Assembly (NCBI RefSeq): GCF_019468465.1 | Contig: NZ_CP080519.1 | Coordinates: 1,193,001-1,257,000 of the forward strand | Reading direction: 5' to 3' | Length of the DNA: 64,000 nt | DNA from: Amycolatopsis sp. DSM 110486 | Lineage (GTDB): Bacteria; Actinomycetota; Actinomycetes; Mycobacteriales; Pseudonocardiaceae | Shown: positions 8,222 through 18,072 of the stretch, in pieces | Layout of the letters: each line of letters starts with the position of its first letter | How positions within the stretch are numbered: the stretch's first letter is position 1 | The notes under the pieces: generated by a model | Database searches by the model: none | Seen by the model: only the letters and a program-made list of their open reading frames with translations | Told to the model about the DNA's origin: nothing | Program-made: the position numbers and the translations under genes

Positions 8222-8828
8222 GTCCGGCCTCCCGATAGCGCCCGCCAACAAGCACGGCCGCACCGGCGCCGTGCCCGCCGGCTGCGTCTTCTGGGTCCAA
8301 GGCGCACACGCCCCGGTCACGACGTACGCCGCCGACCACGCCAACTGCAGCGTCGGCAGCCTCACCCACGGCTTCCGCACGCTGGACGAGGTCGCGGCCA
8401 ACGACGATGTGCAAGCGCTGCTCGAAGCCGGCTGGGTCGGCCACGACGACGTGGTGACGCTGCCCGTGGTCACCGAGCGCACCGAGTCGGTCCACTACGC
8501 CCCGCTCGGCTCGACGACCGAAACCCCGGACGTCGTGCTGATCCGCACCAACGCCCGCGGCCTGATGACGATCAAGGACGCCGTGCCGGATCTGCCGGTC
8601 GAGGGCAAGCCGCAGTGCCACATCGTCGCGATGGCCAAGCAGGGCCGGGTCGCCGCCAGTGTCGGCTGCGCGCTCAGCCGCGCCCGCACCGGAATCCGGG
8701 CCGACGAGGCGACGTGTGTGTTCCCCGGCTCACTGCTGCCCGAGCTGATCGATCAACTCGAGCACCACGCCTTGCTCGACGCGCGCATGGCCCAGTACGC
8801 GGGCGCCGACGCCCAGCGCTTCGCCTGA
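8046..8828 (+). CDS. DUF169 family protein
   Basis: 260 residues. Matches the DUF169 pattern: PVALTF near residue 40, GCVFWVQGA, ADHANCSVGSLTHG, then PQCHIVAMAKQGRVAASVGCALSR split by the conserved Cys, and LPELIDQLE at the end. The conserved cysteines suggest metal or cofactor binding, but the family's reaction is unknown. ATG 8046 lies within the 3' end of the upstream gene (176-nt overlap), preceded by CGAGG. Co-transcription with the Ldi-like gene suggests a shared pathway. Confidence 0.75.
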   Translation: MSTPGSSSSNQAPNRPASTPDWPAVAARLTKVLHLAAAPVALTFRSADRSPDRPAPAAESGLPIAPANKHGRTGAVPAGCVFWVQGAHAPVTTYAADHANCSVGSLTHGFRTLDEVAANDDVQALLEAGWVGHDDVVTLPVVTERTESVHYAPLGSTTETPDVVLIRTNARGLMTIKDAVPDLPVEGKPQCHIVAMAKQGRVAASVGCALSRARTGIRADEATCVFPGSLLPELIDQLEHHALLDARMAQYAGADAQRFA

Positions 8829-8840
8829 GACCGAGCGTGC

Positions 8841-9728
8841 TCAGGAAAGCCGGTCCAGCCACGCGATGACCAGCTCCGCCAGCACTTCGCTGTTGTCCTC
8901 GCTCATCAGCATGTGGCCGTTGCCCGTGTGCTCCGGATCGTCGAGGAAGCGGTAGGTGACGTCGGCGCCGTGCGCGGAGAGCCACTCGGCCGTCGCGCCG
9001 TCGGCCGCGCGCGGGTGATCCGTGTCGCGGTCGCCGGTGAGCACCAGCACGGGTTTGCCGTCGAAGCGGCCGGCCCCGCGCAGCTGGCTGCCGCGGACGT
9101 TCTGGCGCTGCGCCAGCAGCCCGGCGGGGATGGGGCCGAGCTGCCGGCTGTACGTCGCCACCGCGTCGGCCGGAAACCGTGTGCTGGCACCGATCATCTT
9201 CGCCCGGGCGAACGCGTCGTCCGGCCACCACAGGCCGCGCTTCGGGAGCCGCCACCGCAGGGCCAGGCCTTGGATCTCGACGTCGTCTTCGGTCTCGTCC
9301 AGCACGGTCGGCTCCGGCTGGATGTCGCCGGGCGGGCCGGGCGCGAGCGCGACCAGCGCGGCGATCCGGTCCCCGTGCGTGGCCGCCAGGCGAAACCCGA
9401 ACGGCCCCGACATCGAGTGCACGACGAGCACCACCGGCCCGTCCTGCGCCTCGAGCAACGCCCCGAGCGCCGCGCAGACGACCTCACCCGTGACCTCGTC
9501 CGGCGGCGGCGACGTACTGCGCCCGGTGCCGGGCCAGTCCGGCACGAGCACCCGGTAGCCGTGCTCGACGAAAGTGTGGGCCCAGCCCGGGCGACCGTCC
9601 GGAGTCGACAGATAACACGCACCGGTCACGCTGCCACCGTGTACGAGGACGACACTGCGAGCCGGGGCGTGGTCCGGCCGCAGCTCGTCGTAGTACAGCG
9701 GCGCCAGGAAACCGGTGCGGTGCCTCAC
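8841..9728 (-). CDS. alpha/beta hydrolase (esterase)
   Basis: 295 residues. Oxyanion block VVLVHGGSVTGACYLSTPDG, the sequence PDWPGTGRS typical of the family that hydrolyses activated esters, nucleophile Ser in VVHSMSG, an Asp in TGDRDTDHP and a C-terminal His in NGHMLM. GTG 9728 overlaps the stop of the preceding hydrolase (GTGA). It ends the ABC-transporter operon (15080 to 8841), which implies that the transporter's ligand or its product is an ester. The substrate is inferred from context only. Confidence 0.8.
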   Translation of the reverse strand: MRHRTGFLAPLYYDELRPDHAPARSVVLVHGGSVTGACYLSTPDGRPGWAHTFVEHGYRVLVPDWPGTGRSTSPPPDEVTGEVVCAALGALLEAQDGPVVLVVHSMSGPFGFRLAATHGDRIAALVALAPGPPGDIQPEPTVLDETEDDVEIQGLALRWRLPKRGLWWPDDAFARAKMIGASTRFPADAVATYSRQLGPIPAGLLAQRQNVRGSQLRGAGRFDGKPVLVLTGDRDTDHPRAADGATAEWLSAHGADVTYRFLDDPEHTGNGHMLMSEDNSEVLAELVIAWLDRLS

Positions 9729-10441
9729 GCGGTGGCCTCCAGCAACGCCTTCGCGAGCTCGACCGGGTGCGTGAGCATGGCCTCGTGGCTGCCGGGGCAC
9801 TCGACGATCCGCGGGTCGGCCAGGCGATGGGCGGACTGCTCGTAGGCCGTCTTCGGCACAGCCTGGTCCTGCTGGAGGAAGACGTAGCTGCTGGGGACAC
9901 CCGAGGTGAAGAACCGCGTCAGCCGGACAGGTTCCGTGAGCCAGCCCAGCGGGCTCGGCACGATCCGTGCCGCGACGCTCGCGGCCAGCGTCTCGTCGGC
10001 GTCCTGCATGAACGCCCCCAGGAACATCTCGGGCGGCAGGGTGACGGAGTTGTCGGTGCTCTGCCCGGCCAGCGCGGTGACCGCGCCGACGAGCTCGTCC
10101 GGCAGGAGGTCGTTGATGCACTCGCCGTCCGACAGCACCCACGCGTCGACGAAGACGGTGCGTTCCACGCGTTCGGGCTGCTGTTCCGCGACGAGCTGGA
10201 TCACCGGGCCGCCGCCGCTGTGGCCGACGAGGACGAACCGGTCGAAGCCGTGCCGCTCGATCCGATCGATCAAGTCGTCGACCATGGTGGTCAGCGTGAC
10301 GCCGGAGCGGTCGACGTCGCCGTCCTCCTGGCCGCGCAGAGTCGGGGCGAACACCTCGTGACCGGCGGCACTCAGCTGTTCGGCCACGCCGTCCCACGCC
10401 CAGCCGCCCTGCCACCCGCCGTGGACGAGCACGATCTTCAT
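9725..10441 (-). CDS. alpha/beta hydrolase (hydroxynitrile lyase/methylesterase-like)
   Basis: 238-residue hydrolase of the plant-esterase-like branch. IVLVHGGWQGGWAW forms the oxyanion region, Ser lies in VGHSGGG (about residue 83), Asp in DAWVLSDGE or a later loop, and His in PGSHEAMLTHP near the end. GAGGAG precedes ATG 10441 by 5 nt. It is 35 bp downstream of the LivF-type gene and overlaps the next hydrolase, so it belongs to the transporter operon. Members cleave small esters or acylated aromatic compounds. Confidence 0.82.
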   Translation of the reverse strand: MKIVLVHGGWQGGWAWDGVAEQLSAAGHEVFAPTLRGQEDGDVDRSGVTLTTMVDDLIDRIERHGFDRFVLVGHSGGGPVIQLVAEQQPERVERTVFVDAWVLSDGECINDLLPDELVGAVTALAGQSTDNSVTLPPEMFLGAFMQDADETLAASVAARIVPSPLGWLTEPVRLTRFFTSGVPSSYVFLQQDQAVPKTAYEQSAHRLADPRIVECPGSHEAMLTHPVELAKALLEATA

Positions 10442-10476
10442 GGGAACTCCTCGTTGAGCTTCTACTGTGGACAGTC

Positions 10477-11255
10477 TTAAGTGGTCTGCAGCGGTTCGCG
10501 CAACCCGGCGGGCAACGCGCGGGCGTGACCCACGGCGACGGCGTCGCGGGCGGTGCCGAGGTAATGGCGGCTCACGTCCTCGTCGGCGAGCAGGGCCGCC
10601 GCGGTGTCGGTGCGGGTGATGGTGCCGTTCTCCATCACCACGCCGTGGTCGGCGATGCCGAGCGCAGCAGCGGCGTTCTGCTCGGCGAGCAGGATCGTCA
10701 CGCCGTCGCGCGCGAGCTGTTGCAGCACGCCGAGGATCTCGGTGACCAGCAAGGGCGCGATGCCCAGCGACGGTTCGTCGAGCAGCAGCACCTTCGGCTC
10801 CCGCACGAGCGCCCGCGCGATGGCCAGCATCTGCTGCTGCCCGCCGGACAGCAGCCCGGACTGGCGGGTGGCGAACTCGCGCAGGATCGGGAACAGGCTG
10901 TAGACGCGCTCCAGGCGCTCGGTCGCCGCTGTGCCGCGCACTCCCGTGCCGTGCAACCCGACCTGCAGGTTCTCCGCGACGGTCAGGTCGCCGAAAAGCT
11001 GCCGCCCGGCCGGGACGAGGCACACGCCGCGGCGCGCCACCTCGTGCGCGGGGAGCCCGGCGACCGGTTCGCCGCCCAGCGTGACTTCCCCCGCGGACGG
11101 CCGGTGCAGCCCGGCGAGGCACTTGAGCAGCGTGGTCTTGCCCGCGCCGTTGGCGCCGATCATCGCGACCATGGTGCCGTCGGGGACCTCGCAGGAGACC
11201 TCGTGCAGCACGCGGGTGGAGCCGTAGCGGGCGTCGAGGCCGCGGACGGTGAGGT

Positions 11256-11259
<4 letters not shown>
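10477..11259 (-). CDS. ABC transporter ATP-binding protein, branched-chain amino acid type (LivF-like)
   Basis: 260-residue cytosolic ATPase. Walker A GANGAGKTT (about residues 37-45), Q-loop, signature LSGGQQQMLAIARAL, Walker B VLLLDEPSLGI and switch His. In this family the subunit closing with an AEQNAAAALGIADHGVV-like stretch is LivF. ATG 11259 overlaps the LivG-type stop (ATGA). With the other four components it completes a HAAT-type importer. Such transporters frequently carry aromatic acids in actinomycetes and proteobacteria, which fits the neighbouring oxygenase cluster. Confidence 0.92.
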
Positions 11260-12025
<766 letters not shown>

Positions 12026-12029
<4 letters not shown>

Positions 12030-13009
12030 CGCTGCACCGCTTTCTTGATCGCGCCCCAGATCCCGCGCGGCAGGTAGGTGATCACGACGATGAGCACGAC
12101 CCCGGCCACGAACGGCGACCAGGACGCGAAACTCTGCCCCACCTCCGGCAGCCCCTGGATCACGAGCGCGCCCAGCAGCGGCCCGACGATCGTGCGCGCG
12201 CCGCCGAGCGCGAGCATGATCACGATGCTCAGCGCCACCGTCACGCCGACCACTTCCGGCGAGATGAACCGCAGGTAGAACGCGTAGAGGCTGCCGCCAA
12301 GCGAGGCGTAGACGGCGGAGACCACGAACGCGCTGGTCTTGTAGCGGGCCGCGTTGATGCCGAGCATCGTCGCGGCCGCCGGGTCGGCGGCGATGGCCGA
12401 GAGCGCCCGCCCGGTCTGGGAACGCTGCAGGTTGCCGACGAACCACGCGCCGAGCCCGCACACCACGAGCAGCAGGTAGTAGTTGGCCTGGTCGCTGAAG
12501 ACGTCGAACGTGCCCAGGCGCAGGCTCGGCACGCCGACCAGGCCCGAGGGCCCGCCCGTGAACCCGGTGAGCCCGGACGCGAGCGACTCGGTGATCACGG
12601 CCAGCCCCAGCGTCGCCAGCGCGAGGTAGTAGCCGCGCAGCCGCAGGAACACGGTGCCCAGCCCGGCCGCGACCGCAGCGGAGACCACGGCCATCACGAT
12701 CATCGCCACCAGCGTCGGCCAGTGCCAGCGCAGCGTGAGCAGGCCCGCGCCGTAGCCGCCGATCGCCATGAACAGCGTCTGTCCCAACGAGACCTGGCCC
12801 GCGTAACCCATGAGCAGGTTGAGCCCGAGCACGATCAGGAAGAAGATCCCGGCGATCACGAGCAGGCCCAGCCAGCCCGGGACCAGCAACGGCAGCACGA
12901 GGGCGACGACCACCGCCACGGCCGCGACGACCAGCCGCTGCGGTGACCGACCGCGGCCGGCCTGCGGGCGGGCCGCGGTGGTGGGAGTGGTCTGTTCCTG
13001 CGTGGTCAT
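12026..13009 (-). CDS. ABC transporter permease (LivM-like)
   Basis: 327-residue integral membrane protein with a short polar N-terminal tail (rich in Thr, Gln and Arg), then roughly nine to ten hydrophobic helices. The family motif is NLLMGYAGQVSLGQTLFMAIG at residues ~65-85, and the EAA-like cytoplasmic loop reads AADPAAATMLGINAARYK. It ends with KKAVQR. Starts at ATG 13009, overlapping the LivH-type stop by ATGA. Forms the channel with the LivH-like subunit. Confidence 0.92.
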
Positions 13010-13896
13010 CGGCGCACCTCGCTCGTCTTGCCCAGCAGCCCGGTCGGTCGCACGAGCAGGAGCACGATGAGCACGGCCATCGCGATCACCTGCGCGAGGT
13101 CACCGCTGGTGTAGCGGCTGAAAAGTCCTTGCAGCAGACCGAGAACGAGGCCGCCGACGACGGCACCGGCCGTGCTGCCGAGGCCGCCCGCGACCGCCGC
13201 GATGAACCCGGCGACCGCGTACGGCGTCACCGTGGAGAACTGCAGGAACGTCGCCGGGATGACCGTGGTGCCGGCCAGCGCCGCCATCGCGCCGGCGAGG
13301 CTGAACGCGATCAGGCGGATGCGCCCGACGTTGATCCCTTGCAGCGCGGCGGCTTCCGGGTTGCTCGCCGTGGCGCGCATCGTCAGCCCGAGGCTCGTGC
13401 GCTGCACCAGGAACCAGAGGGCGGCCACCGTCACCACGAGCGCGCCGATGATCCACAGGTACTGCGACACGATGCGGACGCCGCCGATCGTGATCGCGGT
13501 GTCTCCGCTGAAGGGCTGCATCGTGTACGGCAGGTTGCCCCACACGAGCAGCAGCAGCCCGCCGATGGCCTGCAACAGCCCGACGGTGACCAGCAGCATC
13601 CGGTCCGGCGTCGCGCGGGCCGCGGCCGGCGCCATCACCAGCCGTTCCACCACCGCCATGAGCAACGCGAACAGTGGCACCACGATAACCACGGTGACCA
13701 GCGGTGGCACACCGAGCCACTGCTGGATCGACACGGCCAGCAGCGCCGCGAGCACCACGAACCCGCCCTGGGCGAGGTTGATGATGCGGCTGATCGAATA
13801 GACGAGCGAGACGCCCAGCGCGATCAGCGCGTACACGCCCCCGTCGGCGAGGCCGCCGACGATGACCTGGATCAGTCCGGACATGGCCGTGCTCAT
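13006..13896 (-). CDS. ABC transporter permease (LivH-like)
   Basis: 296-residue membrane protein with about eight helices. Characteristic blocks are LADGGVYALIALGVSLVYS, INLAQGGFVVLAA and the coupling loop ATASNPEAAALQGINVGRIR, where other LivH proteins have A-x-x-x-N-x-x-A-A. It ends with VLLLVRPTGLLGK. ATG 13896 overlaps the binding-protein stop (ATGA). Confidence 0.92.
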   Translation of the reverse strand: MSTAMSGLIQVIVGGLADGGVYALIALGVSLVYSISRIINLAQGGFVVLAALLAVSIQQWLGVPPLVTVVIVVPLFALLMAVVERLVMAPAAARATPDRMLLVTVGLLQAIGGLLLLVWGNLPYTMQPFSGDTAITIGGVRIVSQYLWIIGALVVTVAALWFLVQRTSLGLTMRATASNPEAAALQGINVGRIRLIAFSLAGAMAALAGTTVIPATFLQFSTVTPYAVAGFIAAVAGGLGSTAGAVVGGLVLGLLQGLFSRYTSGDLAQVIAMAVLIVLLLVRPTGLLGKTSEVRR

Positions 13897-15080
13897 CTCC
13901 CCACGAAGGTCAGCCGGCCACCGGTCGCGCGCACGATGCCGACGTCGTCGGCGCCGATCCCGCGGTGGTTGTCCCGGGCGAACGAATAAGTGCCGACGAC
14001 ACCTGAGACCCCGCGCAGGCTCTCCAGTGCGTCACGGGTTGCGGCGACGTTGCCGTGCGCCTTCTCCAGCGCCTGCGCGACGAGCAGCACCCCGTCGTAG
14101 GCGACGCCGGGGCCGAAGTCGGGGTCGGCACCGTAGCGGGCGCGGAACTCGTCGTGGTAGCCGCGTTCCAGCTGCTGCACCTGGGTGCTCGGGTTCTGCT
14201 GCTGCCACCAGAAGTCGCGCGTGGCCGGGATGAGCAACGTGTCCGGCGTGTAGTCGGCGATGCGGCGCAGGAACGCGTAGGTGAGGTTGCCGTCAGTGGT
14301 CGCGACCGGGAGCTTGAGTCCCATTTGGTCGATGCCCTTGAACGCGACACCCGCGGCCGCGCCGCTGCTCCACACCACCAGCGCCTGCGGCTGGCCCGAG
14401 GTGGTGGCTTGCAGCTGCGAGGTCACCGACACCGCGGTGGGGCTGTAGCTGGCCTGTCCCACCACGGAAACGCCCGTGTGCGCGGCGGCCGACTGGATCG
14501 CGTGCGCGCCGTCGAGACCGCTCGCGTCGGTGGTGTAGATGAGCCCGACGCGCGTGATGCCCTGGCTCTTCCAGTACGCCAGCAGCCGCTCGGCGAGCGT
14601 GTCGGTCGGCGCGCTGGCCGACCACTGGTACGAGCCCGGTTTCGGCTTCACACCGGGGGAAAGGCAGTAGTCGATCAGCTGCGCGCTGGACGCCAGCGGG
14701 ATCACGGCCTGGCACGGACCCGACAGCGACGGTCCGACGAGCGCGTCGACGCTGCCGAGCATCTTGCGCGTCTGCAGTACGGCCTGCGCGGGATTGCTCT
14801 GGTCGTCGGCGGTGCGCAGCCGCAGGGGCTTGCCGTTGACGCCGCCGCGCGCGTTGATCTGGTCCACCGCCAGCTGCGCGCCCTGCAGCTCGCCGACGCC
14901 GAGCTGGCTGCCGGTGCCGGTCTGGCTGGTGATGAGGCCCAGGGTGTAGGCGGAGTCGTCTGAAGCGGCTGAAGCGGAGCAGCCGGCCGTGGCGAGTGCG
15001 AGAGCCGCGAACACGAAGCCGAAGCGGCGCCGTGGTGGGGACGGTCTCGACGACGGGGAGAACTGAACAGCAACGGTCAT
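13893..15080 (-). CDS. ABC transporter substrate-binding lipoprotein, Leu/Ile/Val-binding type
   Basis: 395-residue extracytoplasmic receptor. An N-region with several Arg is followed by a hydrophobic stretch and a lipobox ending ATAGC (Cys34), predicting a lipoprotein. The mature part is a type I periplasmic fold (LGLITSQTGTGSQLG, GAQLAVDQINARGGVNGK, IYTTDASGLDGA, FGPGVAYDGVLLVAQAL). First gene of the transporter operon, divergent from the IclR gene. The ribosome site is weak. An aromatic acid ligand is inferred from the adjacent dioxygenase cluster. Confidence 0.9.
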   Translation of the reverse strand: MTVAVQFSPSSRPSPPRRRFGFVFAALALATAGCSASAASDDSAYTLGLITSQTGTGSQLGVGELQGAQLAVDQINARGGVNGKPLRLRTADDQSNPAQAVLQTRKMLGSVDALVGPSLSGPCQAVIPLASSAQLIDYCLSPGVKPKPGSYQWSASAPTDTLAERLLAYWKSQGITRVGLIYTTDASGLDGAHAIQSAAAHTGVSVVGQASYSPTAVSVTSQLQATTSGQPQALVVWSSGAAAGVAFKGIDQMGLKLPVATTDGNLTYAFLRRIADYTPDTLLIPATRDFWWQQQNPSTQVQQLERGYHDEFRARYGADPDFGPGVAYDGVLLVAQALEKAHGNVAATRDALESLRGVSGVVGTYSFARDNHRGIGADDVGIVRATGGRLTFVGR

Positions 15081-15112
15081 GGTTCACCAGTCTTCTGCGA
15101 TGAAGAAGTGCG

Positions 15113-15127
15113 CTCTGTCTAACAGAG
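15113..15127. promoter_or_regulatory. candidate IclR operator (transporter promoter)
   Basis: Inverted repeat CTCTGT-CTA-ACAGAG, 33 bp upstream of the binding-protein start. It has the same CTCTG-N6-AGAG form as the site at 21422-21436 in front of the oxygenase operon, suggesting one regulator for both. Confidence 0.5.
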
Positions 15128-15170
15128 GTTGAGAACCGGGTCAAGCCACAGGTTCGCCGTGCGTTCCCAG

Positions 15171-15182
15171 CGTTTCGAAACG
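15171..15182. promoter_or_regulatory. 12-bp perfect palindrome in divergent promoter
   Basis: CGTTTCGAAACG lies midway between the transporter operon and the IclR gene. Its position and symmetry suit an operator for the IclR protein or for another regulator. Confidence 0.45.
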
Positions 15183-15314
15183 GTTGCGGACCGCGTTTTC
15201 CGCTGCCCGCAAAGGTGAGTCGTTCTCGAGTTCTTGCCTGCCGGGCAAGCGTTCCCGGCGCGGACCGCCTGCGGCGCGGTGATCACCGCGCCCCGCCGGC
15301 TTCGCCGCTTGCCG

Positions 15315-15320
15315 TACGAT
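15315..15320 (+). promoter_or_regulatory. -10 box of a probably leaderless IclR transcript
   Basis: TACGAT, exactly 6 nt before the ATG at 15327, with no Shine-Dalgarno sequence. This places the transcription start at or next to the A of the start codon. Confidence 0.5.
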
Positions 15321-15326
15321 TCTGCT

Positions 15327-16121
15327 ATGAAGAAGCCCGCTCTCGACCCCGCCGGCGCGCACTCGCCCGCACCGCAGTACCCGATCGACTCGGTCGACAA
15401 GGCGCTTCGGATCCTCCTGCTGCTGGGGGATCGCCCCGAGCTGCGGATGACGGACGTCGCCGAGTACCTGGGTGTCGCCTCTTCCACCGCGCACCGCCTG
15501 CTGGCGATGCTGCAGTACCGCGGTTTCATCCGGCAGGACGCGCGAACGAAGACCTACCGGCCGGGCACCTCGCTCACGGCCGTCGCCTTCGCGATCCTGC
15601 AGCGGTTCGACGTGCGCGAGACGCTGCGCCCGTTCCTCGAGAAGCTCAACAACGAGTTCGCCGAGACCGTGCACCTCGCGATCCTCGACGGCACCACGGT
15701 GCGGTTCATCGAGGCCATCGAAAGCCCGCGCGCGGTCCGGGTCGCCTCGCGGCTGGGCCAGGCGATGCCCGCCAACTGCACCTCGACCGGCAAGGCGCTG
15801 CTCGCCGAGCTGTCCACCGAGGACCTGCACCGGATGTACCCGGACGAGCAGCTGGAGACTCTCACGCCCAACTCGATCGGCACGCGCAGCGAGCTGGAGC
15901 TGGAGATCGAGAGTGTGCGCCGGCGCGGCTATTCGACCAGCAGCGAGGAGAGCGAAGAGGGCGTGGCGTCGGTCGCCGTCGCCTTCCCCGCCGGGAACCT
16001 CCCCGCGCGGCTCGCGCTGAACGTCTCGCTGCCGGTCGGGCGGCTGTCGCGCGCCGAGGTCCGGCAGATCGGCGAACGTCTCAAGGAGACGGTCGCCGAA
16101 GCCACGCCGCTGTTGCATTAA
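15327..16121 (+). CDS. IclR-family transcriptional regulator
   Basis: 264 residues. N-terminal winged helix (SVDKALRILLLLGDRPELRMTDVAEYLG split across ~20-50, then SSTAHRLLAMLQYRGF), followed by the IclR effector domain (AMPANCTSTGKALLAEL at about 150). ATG 15327 is selected because the TACGAT box is 6 nt upstream and earlier codons look non-coding. IclR proteins commonly control aromatic catabolism, and the phthalate clusters of Rhodococcus and Arthrobacter carry such a regulator. Its stop overlaps that of the convergent decarboxylase (TTAA shared). Confidence 0.9.
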   Translation: MKKPALDPAGAHSPAPQYPIDSVDKALRILLLLGDRPELRMTDVAEYLGVASSTAHRLLAMLQYRGFIRQDARTKTYRPGTSLTAVAFAILQRFDVRETLRPFLEKLNNEFAETVHLAILDGTTVRFIEAIESPRAVRVASRLGQAMPANCTSTGKALLAELSTEDLHRMYPDEQLETLTPNSIGTRSELELEIESVRRRGYSTSSEESEEGVASVAVAFPAGNLPARLALNVSLPVGRLSRAEVRQIGERLKETVAEATPLLH

Positions 16122-16849
16122 CAGCTGGTGCGCTGGCCGAGCCGGGCGAGCTCGTGGCGCCAGGCCACGCCCTCGTTGAAGGCGGGCCCCAGGTCGGGCA
16201 GCTCCGCCAGGTCCTCGGGCGGCAGGTCGGCGAGCCGGCCGCCGGCACTCACCACGTCCAGCGCCATCCGTGCGAGCGTGTCCACAGACAACGCGCGCAG
16301 CACCGCTTCCTGCACCGAACCGCCGCTGCTCGTGAGGCCGTGCCCACGCAGCAGAACGACCGGCCGGCCGGCCATCGCGGAGACCATTTCCTTCGCCAGC
16401 GCGCGGTTGCGGACCAGGACCCCGCGCGGGTACACGGGCACGCCGCCGGCCGCGAGCTTGGCGCCGGGGATGTCGTAGGCGCCCACGATGGGCCGGATCG
16501 CCAGCCCCGCCAGGTCCGCCGCGACGACCGACGGCGGGTGCGCGTGCACCACGGCCTTCACCTCGGGATCGGCGCGCAGCACCTCGGTGTGCAGGGGCAG
16601 CTCGTTGGGGACCGACCAGCCGTCGAGCTCCCCGGACGCCGCGGCCGCGCCGTCGAGGTCGACCAGCCGGATGTCCTCGGGCGTGGTCCACGCCAGGCCC
16701 CGCTCCTGCTGCCCGCGGCAGCGGACGAGGAGGCGTTCGTCATCGATGCGCAGGGAAACATGGCCGAGGAACCCTTCCGCCAGCCCGCGGGCGGCGAGCA
16801 CGCGGCAGGCGTCGGAGACGAGCTGCCGTTCCTGCTGCAACTCGGTCAT
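16118..16849 (-). CDS. class II aldolase/adducin-domain decarboxylase (3,4-dihydroxyphthalate decarboxylase-like)
   Basis: 243 residues, class II aldolase fold. Metal ligands are seen as HTEVLRADPEVKAVVHAHPPSVV (His around 90-110) and RGHGLTSSG. The acidic residue and glycine loop lie in AEGFLGHVSLR. In phthalate pathways (PhtC/PadC/OphC) this family decarboxylates 3,4-dihydroxyphthalate to protocatechuate. That assignment rests on its position as the last gene behind reductase, ferredoxin, dihydrodiol dehydrogenase and oxygenase. A sugar-phosphate aldolase is the alternative. ATG 16849 overlaps the reductase stop. Confidence 0.75.
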   Translation of the reverse strand: MTELQQERQLVSDACRVLAARGLAEGFLGHVSLRIDDERLLVRCRGQQERGLAWTTPEDIRLVDLDGAAAASGELDGWSVPNELPLHTEVLRADPEVKAVVHAHPPSVVAADLAGLAIRPIVGAYDIPGAKLAAGGVPVYPRGVLVRNRALAKEMVSAMAGRPVVLLRGHGLTSSGGSVQEAVLRALSVDTLARMALDVVSAGGRLADLPPEDLAELPDLGPAFNEGVAWRHELARLGQRTSC

Positions 16850-18072
16850 GCCGCGCTCACCGGGGCGATCAGCTTGTCCAGCACGGAAAGTCCTTCCTCG
16901 TAGGGGGTTCCGGCGGTGATGAGCCGGCGCGCGGCGACGAGCAGCTTCGGCCAGTTCACCGTGACGGCCGCGGAAAGCCGGCCGGTTTCGTCGCGGTAGA
17001 GCGCGGCGAACCGCGGTGCATCGGTGGTGGGATCTCCGGCCAGCTCGAAGCCGGTCGCCCGGTTCGGCCGTCCCGCGATCTGGATCTTCCAGTCGTACTG
17101 GTCGCTCCACGCGTACTCGGTCGGCCGGTACTGCACCGGCTCCTCCGGGTGGACGACGTTGTGCGCCACGCACGCCGCCTGCTCGACCGCGTTGGTCCAG
17201 TGCTCGACGCGCACGTGCTCGCCGTGGCCGGCGTGGAACCAGCGGGCGACGTCGCCGACGCCGAAGATCTCCGGGTGCCCGGTGGCGCGGCAGAACTCGT
17301 CGCACACGAGGCCGTTGTCCAGCTCCAGCCCCGAATCGGCGAGCCATTCGACCGCCGGCACCGCGCCGATGCCGACGACTGCCGTGCCCGCGGGTAGCAC
17401 CGTCCCGTCGGTGAGCGTGATATCCAGCGCGCCCACCCGCCCGGACACCGCCCGGACGCCGATGCCGAAGCGCGTCTCGACGCCGTGGCGCCGGTGCACG
17501 TCGCCGACCAGCCGGCCCACCTCGTCGCCGAGCACGCGCGCGATCGGCGCCGGCAGCGGGTCGACGACGGTGACCTCGCGGCCGGCGGCGTGGGCGGTGG
17601 CCGCGACCTCGGCGCCGATGAACCCGCCGCCGACGACCACGAGCGGCCCCGGTTCGGCGAGCGCGGCCCGCAAGCCCGTGCCGTCGGTGAGGGTCCGGAG
17701 CACGTGCACCCCGGATTCGGCGGCCCACGGCGACGGCCGCGCGGTGGCGCCGGTGGCGATCACGAGGGTGTCGTAGCCGAGGTCGGTCCCCTCGGCCAGC
17801 TCGACCGTACGCGCGACCGGGTCGACGCCCGTCGCCGCGACGCCGAGCCGCAGCTCAATGCCGTCGGCGGCGGCTTCCTCCGCCGTGAGCAGCGCCAGCC
17901 GGTCGTGCTCCCACGCGCCGGCGAGGAACTGCTTGGACAGCGGCGGTTTGTCGTAGGGCAGATGCGGTTCGGCTCCGACGAGGACGATCCGGCCGTCGTG
18001 GCCCTGCGCCCGCAGCGCCTGCGCCGTGCGGACACCGCCCACCGACGCGCCGACGATCACGACCGTGCTCAT
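16846..18072 (-). CDS. FAD-dependent ferredoxin reductase
   Basis: 408 residues, rhodocoxin/putidaredoxin reductase type. FAD-binding GASVGGVRTAQALR at the start, PYDKPPLSKQFL near residue 40, NAD-binding GGGFIGAEVAATA near 150 and C-terminal FAD motif EIFGVGDVARW. It transfers electrons from NADH through FAD to the adjacent ferredoxin. ATG 18072 overlaps the ferredoxin stop (ATGA). Completes a three-component ring-hydroxylating oxygenase system. Confidence 0.92.
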   Translation of the reverse strand: MSTVVIVGASVGGVRTAQALRAQGHDGRIVLVGAEPHLPYDKPPLSKQFLAGAWEHDRLALLTAEEAAADGIELRLGVAATGVDPVARTVELAEGTDLGYDTLVIATGATARPSPWAAESGVHVLRTLTDGTGLRAALAEPGPLVVVGGGFIGAEVAATAHAAGREVTVVDPLPAPIARVLGDEVGRLVGDVHRRHGVETRFGIGVRAVSGRVGALDITLTDGTVLPAGTAVVGIGAVPAVEWLADSGLELDNGLVCDEFCRATGHPEIFGVGDVARWFHAGHGEHVRVEHWTNAVEQAACVAHNVVHPEEPVQYRPTEYAWSDQYDWKIQIAGRPNRATGFELAGDPTTDAPRFAALYRDETGRLSAAVTVNWPKLLVAARRLITAGTPYEEGLSVLDKLIAPVSAA

